A DNA stretch of 64,000 nt from Candidatus Symbiopectobacterium endolongispinus (GTDB lineage Bacteria > Pseudomonadota > Gammaproteobacteria > Enterobacterales > Enterobacteriaceae): positions 558,001-622,000 of the forward strand of contig NZ_JAFJYB010000001.1 in assembly GCF_018777385.1 (NCBI RefSeq), given 5' to 3'. The notes beneath the pieces are model-generated. The model did not search any database and was not told where the DNA came from. It worked only from the letters and a program-made list of their open reading frames with translations. How positions within the stretch are numbered: position 1 is the first letter of the stretch; each line of letters begins with the position of its first letter. This document shows, one piece after another, positions 57,818-64,000 of this stretch. The position numbers and the translations under genes are program-made.

Positions 57818-58750
57818 CTATTCAAGTCTGTGCGTGCTCATACATAAAAAATCAAATAAATATATAGCAGTTGGGGTCGTGTAGAACACGTTGTAATTTC
57901 TGTGTCGTTTGTTCGTTGAGCTGGTTTTTTCAATATGGATTACCGTATTTCTCGGTAGCCATGTAATGCATGCTGGTAATGTTTGTAAGTTGTTATTACT
58001 CAAATCCAAATATTTGATACTTCTTGGTAAATCGTCAGGTAAAGTGGTTAATTCATTGTGTCCGAGGTTAAAGTATTGAATGGAATCAGGGAAATCACAG
58101 GATCTTGATTTCAGTTTGTTATTGTTTAAATTTAGATGCTGAGAAAATTTTGGTATTTCATCAGGTATTACATCAATTTTATTGTTGCTTAGATCTATGT
58201 GGTGAAGGTTGGCAGGAAGAATTCTAACCTCACCTTCTATCTGATTGTAACTAACGTCTAGCCGTGTAATCGACAACGGTAAGTTTTCTGGAAACGCTTT
58301 TAGGCTGTTACCCGACAAAATCAAGTCAGATAGGTTTTCAGGGAAATGATTGGGTAGACGATAGATTTCATTATTACAAGCATGCAGGTGCCGAAGGTTT
58401 GTTGGTAAGTGGTCAGGTAACCAGGCAATTTTATTATTATCTAAGGTAAGCATTGTAATGTGTTCAGGGAGAATATCGGGCATTGAGCTGAGGTTAAGGT
58501 TGCTTAAGTCAAGGGCGTTAGCGTTTCTTTCCAAACAATCTTGCATTCTTACCACCGCAATGTCCCTTTGTTCCCCTTTTCCTTGTGCGGCACCTTTCTC
58601 CCATGCTGACCAAATGGTATTGTACTGGTTTTTGCTAGGCGGACTTGATGTAATTTGAGATATGTGACCTGTATAAGTGGGATCAATAGACTGGGTGGGG
58701 TCTGATTGTAAAACCGAATGTTGGGGATTACTGTTACTGGCTGGTATCAT
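57818..58750 (-). CDS. Leucine-rich-repeat effector-like protein without E3 ligase domain
   Basis: Protein of 310 residues. Residues 41-72 (NQYNTIWSAWEKGAAQGKGE, then QRDIAVVRMQDCLER) match the region before the repeats in type III effectors of the SspH/SlrP/IpaH/YopM group. About nine 20-residue LPX-type repeats follow (76-265), each with the L..L.L..N.L..LP pattern. After the last repeat LPRNTVIHIEKTS begins the linker that normally leads to the NEL ubiquitin-ligase domain, but the rest (to residue 310) is unrelated and short, so the ligase is missing. Low GC and isolation suggest horizontal gain. No type III secretion genes are in this window. Confidence 0.72.
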   Translation of the reverse strand: MIPASNSNPQHSVLQSDPTQSIDPTYTGHISQITSSPPSKNQYNTIWSAWEKGAAQGKGEQRDIAVVRMQDCLERNANALDLSNLNLSSMPDILPEHITMLTLDNNKIAWLPDHLPTNLRHLHACNNEIYRLPNHFPENLSDLILSGNSLKAFPENLPLSITRLDVSYNQIEGEVRILPANLHHIDLSNNKIDVIPDEIPKFSQHLNLNNNKLKSRSCDFPDSIQYFNLGHNELTTLPDDLPRSIKYLDLSNNNLQTLPACITWLPRNTVIHIEKTSSTNKRHRNYNVFYTTPTAIYLFDFLCMSTHRLE

Positions 58751-58889
58751 GATTTACTCTACTATCTAAGGTAGTTAAAGGTGTTATTCAAAGAAAGTAA
58801 AATATTGCTAATTTTTATTTTTTAATAAAAAACTTAGGGCCGATAAAGTTGGCTTTGTTGATGACTTTATTCAGTTTTAGTATGGTTTT

Positions 58890-59668
58890 TACAGATAAAG
58901 GATTTTGGTTGAGATGAATCTCTGTGTCTTTAGATATGCCAAAAATATTTTTTTGGCAGCGATTCTAACCAATTGTTTTTTTAAATTTATATACTGAATA
59001 GATGTCGGCAATTTTTTTGGTGATTTTACTATTTCATTATCATTTAATGAGATGTGTTTTATGGAGTGCGGTAAGGGTGCTGATAAACCTCTTAATGCAT
59101 TTCCACTTAAATCTAAATACACTAGGGAAGTGGGCACGCTGCTAACTTGACCTTCCATTCCGTTATCACTGATATCCAATTTTGATATATAGGGTGGTAG
59201 GTTTTGTGGAAATTATTTTATGGTATTATTAGCTAAGAAAAGCTCGGGTAGCGTCTCAGGGATATTTCTAGGTAACGTGGTCAGTTTATTGTTATGTACA
59301 TATAGTTTGTGAAGATTTTTTGGTAAGTTTTCAGGTAACTAATGAATTTTGTTACTGTCTAAATGTAACTCCGAAATGTGCTCGGGAATAAAATCTGGTA
59401 GCGAACTGAGGTTGAGTTTACTTAAGTTAAGGGAGACAGAATTTCTTTCCAAACAATCTTGCAGTCTTGCCACTGCGATATCTCTTTTTTCTCCTTCACC
59501 ATGTGGGGAACTTTTCTCCCATGCTGTCCAAACAGCATGATATTCTTCAGGATTATTAGGTGATGTTGTAGTTTGAGTGGATACGCTTGAATGTGTGGTA
59601 GGCATCACTGGTGCTGTGTTTATTAACGCTGCTGAACATGAATAGTTGTCATCTTTTATAGTAAACAT
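58890..59668 (-). pseudogene. Second LRR effector-like gene, dead tandem paralogue
   Basis: Paralogue of the gene at 57818-58750: the pre-repeat region (EEYHAVWTAWEKSSPHGEGE, then KRDIAVARLQDCLERN) and LPX repeats are clearly related. TAG at 59339-59341 replaces the residue after SNKIH, where the other copy has Trp; TAA lies at 59213-59215. A frameshift near 58960-58975 separates SIQYINLK from NNWLESLPKKYFWHI, which ends at a stop. The start is probably the ATG at 59668 (MFTIKDDNYSC); a longer frame to 59734 exists. It is not translatable beyond about 110 residues. Confidence 0.8.
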
Positions 59669-59900
59669 ATTAATTACTCTTTTAAGTGAATTATTTTTAT
59701 TATGTTCTCCTATAAAGGGAATACATGATATCAAATAATAGAAATTACGGTGTTAGGTGTACGTGCTGCCGCCTACCCTGAATCGACGTGACTGTGCGCG
59801 CTAATGCAGCCAGTGTAGCAATTTATCCTAGTAAACTTGCTGGTATGCGCGAGCGTTAACTACATTTTCAGTTTATGTGATTAACGGTGAGTGAGGCGTG

Positions 59901-60155
59901 ATGCTTTGGTTAGAACAAGGGTTATATCTACGAATTCATGAGTTGGACAACGGCCCTCGACCGCTACCGCTGCAAAGCGGATTTTCGGTGGGGACGGTGT
60001 ACCGTGTGCTGGGGTGCTTTAATCCTTCTGAAACCTCAGATGCCTATTACATACTGGCAAACGATCGCGATGAAATATGGTTTATTTGCAATCGGCATGT
60101 ACGCGTTGTGGCGTTGGACCTCAGGTATCCGCTAGACCTCTTGCTTTACCACTGA
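59901..60155 (+). CDS. Hypothetical protein, 84 residues
   Basis: Frame from ATG 59901 (GAGG a few bases upstream) to TGA 60153-60155: MLWLEQGLYLRIHELDNGPR at the start, then VGTVYRVLGCFNPSETSDAYYILANDRDEIWFICNRHVRVV. It reads as a compact folded domain with no signal peptide or helix for a membrane. Codon use resembles the core genes rather than the AT-rich island. I do not recognise it. It is convergent with dsbB across an inverted repeat. Confidence 0.5.
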   Translation: MLWLEQGLYLRIHELDNGPRPLPLQSGFSVGTVYRVLGCFNPSETSDAYYILANDRDEIWFICNRHVRVVALDLRYPLDLLLYH

Positions 60156-60191
60156 GGTCGCAGACGGTCGACGAGATCTTAGGCTATTGTA

Positions 60192-60219
60192 TTGCCAGAT
60201 GGCGCAGGCCATCTGGCAA
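60192..60219. terminator. Inverted repeat between the hypothetical gene and dsbB
   Basis: TTGCCAGATGGC (60192-60203) pairs perfectly with GCCATCTGGCAA (60208-60219), loop GCAG. No T-run follows on the plus strand, so it may be a weak terminator. Confidence 0.55.
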
Positions 60220-60227
60220 CGACAGGA

Positions 60228-60758
60228 TTAGCGGCTAAACAGATCGCGACGTTTAGGCTTGAATGGCTGGGCAATCAGCACCAGTACCCCCATCACCAGA
60301 AACGCACCGAAAATGACCAGCATCCACTGCGGCATGACCAGTGACAGGAACTGCCATTGGCGCTCGGCACAGTCACCAGAGGCGACGAAGACGGAGGGCA
60401 GCCATTTGTCCAGCGGCAGCCATGACGGGAAGTTGACAAAGAAATCACACACGGCAAACGGTGAAGGATGCAGCATGAGATTGGTGTGCTCCCAGGCGAG
60501 CTTTAATCCTTCGACAGCGCTGTAGATCCACAGGAAAATTGCTGGATAGCGCAGCAGCGTCGCGGGGGCGATAGCACCAAGCAACCCGGCTCCCATCACG
60601 CCGAACAGTGCGCTGCGCTGGTAAATACAGAGCACACAAGGTTTGAGCAACATGGCGTGCTGAAAATAAAGCGCGACCAATTCAAAGACAAACGCCGTCA
60701 AAGCCATTAACAGCCAGGCACCGCGCCCACGTGAGCAGCGGTTAAGAAATCGCAACAT
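60228..60758 (-). CDS. dsbB: Disulphide bond formation protein DsbB
   Basis: Four-helix inner-membrane quinone reductase that reoxidises DsbA; 176 residues, as in E. coli. Both catalytic Cys pairs are seen: [10 protein letters not shown] in the first periplasmic loop and the pair in FAVCDF and SGDCAER in the second. The quinone-contact Arg in IYQRSALFG is also present. Upstream nhaB and fadR follow in E. coli order. Intact, which suggests envelope disulphide formation is kept. Confidence 0.95.
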   Translation of the reverse strand: MLRFLNRCSRGRGAWLLMALTAFVFELVALYFQHAMLLKPCVLCIYQRSALFGVMGAGLLGAIAPATLLRYPAIFLWIYSAVEGLKLAWEHTNLMLHPSPFAVCDFFVNFPSWLPLDKWLPSVFVASGDCAERQWQFLSLVMPQWMLVIFGAFLVMGVLVLIAQPFKPKRRDLFSR

Positions 60759-60978
60759 AACGAATATTCCATGCTAAAAAAATGATCGATTTGGCGGCAA
60801 AGACGGTACAGGCAATGCCGCCATAATTTCACTGAGCAAAACGTAACAATCTATTTATTTGATACTCTATTTATATATCATTTCTGCGATTGCCATCCTT
60901 TGACAGATCGCACGCTACGGCTAAGCGTTGTAACCCGTTCACTATACACGATAGTTGTGCGTAGCGATGCGTCTGTGT

Positions 60979-62516
60979 TTACAGTTTTGGTAGCGCTATC
61001 CACTGCCATTCAGTAAGCAGTTCTGTTGCAGGCACTAATGCGAATGCAACGCACAGCCAGCCTACCAGCGTCATCACTATCGTATAGGGCAGTGCCATAA
61101 CCACCATTTTGCCATAAGAAAGTCGAATGAGCGGGGCCAGGGCCGAAGTCAGCAAAAAGAGAAAGGCGGCCTGTCCATTGGGTGTTGCGACTGAAGGCAG
61201 GTTAGTACCGGTATTGATCGCTACCGCCAACAACTCAAACTGCTCCTGTGAGATGCGGCCTTGTACAAAGGCCTGATGCGCTTCGTTGATATAAATAGAG
61301 CCAACGAACACATTGTCAGAAATAGAAGAGAGCAGGCCGTTAAACAGATAAAACAGCGTAAGCTGGTTTTGCGCCGACCCCTGAAGCACAAACTGAATCA
61401 GCGGTGTGAATAGTTGCTGGTCAATAATCACCGCGACGATGGCAAAGAACACGTTAAGCAGTGCCGTAAAAGGCATCGCATCCTGAAAGGCTTTGCCAAT
61501 GGCATGTTCTTCGGTGATGCCGCAAAACGAAGTAACCAGAATAATAACGCTCAGCCCGATTAAACCCACTTCCGCCAGATGAAACGCCAAGGCTGCAATC
61601 AACCAGATGCCAATAACGCCCTGAATCCATAGCATAACGCGTTCTTGCGGTGCTCGTTCGGCACTAGTCTTACGTTCATAATCCCCCAGTACCTGACGCA
61701 CAGTGTCCGGCAGTGTGGCACCGTAGCCGCAAATTTTACACGCTCTACCAGAATGCAGGCAGCAATACCGCACAGGAATACTGGGGCGGTAACCGCAGAC
61801 ATACGCAAGAAAAAGCTGGCAAAATCCCAGCCAGCAATTTTGGCAATAATCAGGTTTTGTGGTTCACCCACCATGGTCATCACGCCGCCGAGGGCAGTGC
61901 CCACGCCCGCGTGCATCAACAGACTGCGTAGAAAGGCGCGAAATTGTTCCAACGTTTGTGCATGCTCATTGGTGATGGCCCCGGCCTGTTGATCCAGCCC
62001 GGTAATGTACCGGTGGTAAATATCGTAAAACCCGGTGGCGACGCCAATCACCACAGCAATGACGGTCAAGGCATCCAGAAAAGCCGACAGAAATGCGGCA
62101 GCTAGACAGAAGGCGAGCGAAAGCACCGTCTTGGATTGGATACGCAGCAACAGTCGCGTGAACACGAACAGCAGCAGCGGTTTCATAAAGTAGATACCCG
62201 CAACCATAAACATCAGCAGCGTGATGACGGGAATATTGCGAGAAACTTCATGCCAGATCTGCTCTGGACTTGTCATGCCGATAAACACCGCTTGCAGAGC
62301 CAGTAACCCGCCAGGTTGAAGCGGGTAGCATTTCAGGGCCATGCCCAAAGTGAAAATAAACTCGGCGACAAGTAACCAGCCCGCTAAAAAAGGACTTACA
62401 CAAAAAAACACCAGAGGATTGAGGATGAGGAAACCCAGCAGGGTTAATTTATACCAACCGGGGCATTGCCCCAGAAAATTATTTTGCAGTGCGCGTCTTA
62501 TCGATATGTCCGTCAT
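60979..62516 (-). pseudogene. nhaB: Na+/H+ antiporter NhaB, one-base deletion
   Basis: Inner-membrane sodium/proton antiporter; the repaired protein has 512 residues (E. coli 513). The N-terminal part ([20 protein letters not shown] and onward) reads to LVERVKF. There one T is missing from GTAAAATTTGCGG (61731-61733 on the plus strand), and the C-terminal part ([20 protein letters not shown] to the native end) lies in the next frame. Only one lesion is seen, in a homopolymer, so a sequencing error is possible. The start is the ATG at 62516. It is divergent from fadR, as in E. coli. Confidence 0.85.
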
Positions 62517-62700
62517 TTTCTTTGCTGTTCCCTTATTGTCTAACGGTGTGAAATCTGATTTACCGTTCACTGACGGTAAACGACGTGGTCAATACTAAGC
62601 CCAATGCGGTGACTTTTAAATAAATCAGCTTGTGAAGTGTCACAGTTTCTGTCGGAATTCTGTTTTTGTCTCCCTGCCACGCTATGTGATAGCGGACTGC

Positions 62701-62717
62701 TCTGGTATGATGAGTCC
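62701..62717. promoter_or_regulatory. FadR operator candidate upstream of fadR
   Basis: TCTGGTATGATGAGTCC keeps the TGGT..GA.GAGT pattern of the FadR sites of E. coli fadD and fadR, 31 bases before the fadR ATG; it may allow autorepression. Confidence 0.5.
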
Positions 62718-62747
62718 GCTTTTATATCGCAATGGAACATCACACAC

Positions 62748-63470
62748 ATGGTTATCAAGGCGCAAAGTCCTGCTGGATTCGCGGAAGAATATATTATCGA
62801 AAGTATTTGGAATAATCGTTTTCCTCCCGGTTCTATCTTACCTGCGGAACGTGAATTATCGGAACTGATCGGGGTAATCCGAACCACGTTACGCGAGGTG
62901 TTACAGCGCCTGGCACGTGATGGCTGGCTGACGATTCAGCACGGTAAGCCCACGAAAATTAATAATTTTTGGGAAATATCAGGGCTGAATATCCTGGAAA
63001 CGCGGGCAAGACTCGATCATGACAGCGTGCCGCAACTGATTGATAATCTGCTGGCTGTGCGCACCAACATTGCTGCGATCTTTATTCGTACCGCCCTGCG
63101 TCAACACCCTGATAAGAGTCAGGAGGTATTAATACAGCGTGCCAGTGTCGAAGACAACGCCGATGCCTTTACGCAACTGGATTATGCTATTTTCCGCGGA
63201 TTGGCGTTTGTTTCTGGCAACCCGATTTATGGATTAATCCTTAACGGGCTAAAAGGGCTGTATATGCTGGTTGGGCGTTATTACTTCTCCAACCCGGAAG
63301 CGCGTAAGCTGGCTATTGATTTTTATGCTCGTCTGGAAACCATCGCGAAAGAATGGCAACACGAACGCGTGATGGATGCCGTGCGTACCTACGGAAAAGA
63401 GAGCGGCGCTATCTGGCACAGCATGCAAAACAGATCCCGCGCGATATTGCTGAGGTTCGTCGCTAATTAA
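62748..63470 (+). CDS. fadR: Fatty acid regulator FadR with altered recognition helix and C-terminus
   Basis: GntR-family regulator: represses beta-oxidation genes and activates fabA/fabB, and is released from DNA by long-chain acyl-CoA. It has 240 residues from the ATG at 62748 ([19 protein letters not shown]). The winged-helix domain is nearly as in E. coli, except that residue 44 in GVTRTTLREV is Ile; Thr44 contacts DNA. The acyl-CoA-binding domain is conserved, but the last 11 residues ([12 protein letters not shown]) are off frame. Adding one A to the run at 63427-63430 gives [14 protein letters not shown] ending at TAA 63464-63466, like E. coli. DNA binding is doubtful. Confidence 0.85.
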   Translation: MVIKAQSPAGFAEEYIIESIWNNRFPPGSILPAERELSELIGVIRTTLREVLQRLARDGWLTIQHGKPTKINNFWEISGLNILETRARLDHDSVPQLIDNLLAVRTNIAAIFIRTALRQHPDKSQEVLIQRASVEDNADAFTQLDYAIFRGLAFVSGNPIYGLILNGLKGLYMLVGRYYFSNPEARKLAIDFYARLETIAKEWQHERVMDAVRTYGKESGAIWHSMQNRSRAILLRFVAN

Positions 63471-63476
63471 CGCCGC

Positions 63477-63509
63477 CACGTGTCGCGCACTGTGTGAGCG
63501 CGACACGTG
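63477..63509. terminator. Inverted repeat between converging fadR and ycgB
   Basis: CACGTGTCGCGC (63477-63488) pairs perfectly with GCGCGACACGTG (63498-63509). No T-run; position suggests a terminator. Confidence 0.55.
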
Positions 63510-63518
63510 ACACGGGCT

Positions 63519-64000
63519 TCAGTTGACACCTGGATTACGCGGCGGACAGCGTTCAACCAACTCTACGCTGCCATCTGCATTCTGTTGTTCCAGATAAACA
63601 TCAAATCCTCACAGTCGGTGTACATGTTTCATCACATCGTGGCTGCTCTTGTCGAGCGGTGCGCAGTGATGAGGAACATAGCGCAGCGTCAGCGAACGGT
63701 TACCGCGCAGATCCACATTCCAGACCTGAATATTGGGTTCCTGATTGCTGAGGTTATACTGCGCGGACAGCTCCTGACGGATCATCCGGTAGCACTCCTC
63801 ATCGTGGATCGCGGCAATTTCCAGATAATTGTTATGGTCATCATCCAGCACGGTAAATAGCCGGAAATCGCGCATCACCTTGGGTGACAAAAACTGACTG
63901 ATAAAGCTTTCATCCTTGAAGTTCTGCATGGCGAAATGCAGGGTTTCCAGCCAGTCCTTGCCTGCTATATCAGGGAATCAGTAGCGGTCCTCCTCCGTTG
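63519..64000 (-). pseudogene. ycgB: SpoVR-family protein YcgB, two TGA codons, cut by the window edge
   Basis: C-terminal third of YcgB, a SpoVR-like cytoplasmic protein of unknown function that is RpoS-dependent in E. coli. The reading EDRY-FPDIAGKDWLETLHFAM, then NFKDESFISQFLSPKVMRD, then LTLRYVPHHCAPLDK and HVHRL-GFDVYLEQQNADGSVE matches the family. TGA replaces Trp at 63978-63980 and again at 63609-63611. The native stop is 63519-63521. The 5' part lies beyond the window. Confidence 0.88.

Overview
The window is chromosomal DNA of a gamma-proteobacterium in the order Enterobacterales. The core gene order matches Escherichia coli block by block (thrS-infC-rpmI-rplT-pheM-pheS-pheT-ihfA; nadE-osmE; hxpB-yniB-yniA; cspC-rlmA-mntP-yobD-manZYX-yoaE-sdaA-nudL-pabB-yoaH-yoaB-yoaA-tsaB-yeaY-fadD-rnd-minEDC-ycgLMN; dsbB-nhaB-fadR-ycgB). 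The cluster pelW-togMNAB-kdgM-paeX next to kdgF is the oligogalacturonide system known from Dickeya and Pectobacterium, so a soft-rot or plant-associated member of Pectobacteriaceae (Dickeya, Pectobacterium, Brenneria, Lonsdalea or a relative) is most likely. Genus cannot be fixed from this window.

Layout. 1-1412: broken PheP-like permease and a periplasmic FMN-binding protein. 1757-9573: translation operon with its classical controls (ThrRS operator, rare infC start, pheM attenuator), ihfA and an NsrR-type ygbA. 9734-16159: ABC exporter, broken yddG, nadE, osmE, tcyP, ydjM. 16188-17502: intact ISL3-family insertion sequence with a perfect 8-bp target duplication. 17574-26746: pectin/oligogalacturonide cluster, largely dismantled, with KdgR-box candidates. 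26816-36393: sugar phosphatase and fructosamine-kinase genes, sitABCD Mn/Fe importer, cspC, rlmA (deleted), mntP with a Mn2+ riboswitch, yobD. 36537-45812: mannose PTS, decayed yoaE and sdaA, nudL, pabB, yoaH, yoaB. 46007-56275: yoaA, tsaB, yeaY (broken), fadD, rnd, minCDE, ycgLMN. 56276-59900: AT-rich accessory island with a small lipoprotein, a ricin-B-like secreted protein and two tandem leucine-rich-repeat type III effector-like genes, one dead. 59901-64000: dsbB, nhaB (broken), fadR (altered), ycgB (broken).

The dominant biological signal is gene decay. About 16 of roughly 65 protein genes carry nonsense codons, small indels or lost start codons: pheP, yddG, togB, togN, pelW, kdgF, yniB, yoaE, sdaA, nudL, yeaY, ycgM, one LRR gene, nhaB, ycgB and the fadR C-terminus. 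Several full-length genes have a key residue replaced: MntP D118Y, FadD E361K, TogA G137D, an ABC exporter Walker-B Glu to Gly, FadR T44I. RlmA has lost an internal block. Translation, cell-division and metal-uptake genes are intact. The pattern fits a lineage in early genome reduction after a change of lifestyle. Poor sequence quality could explain single-base indels in homopolymers, but it does not easily explain the many substitutions at catalytic positions, the internal deletions or the IS that cuts an SOS box.

No tRNA, rRNA, CRISPR array, prophage or replication origin was recognised.
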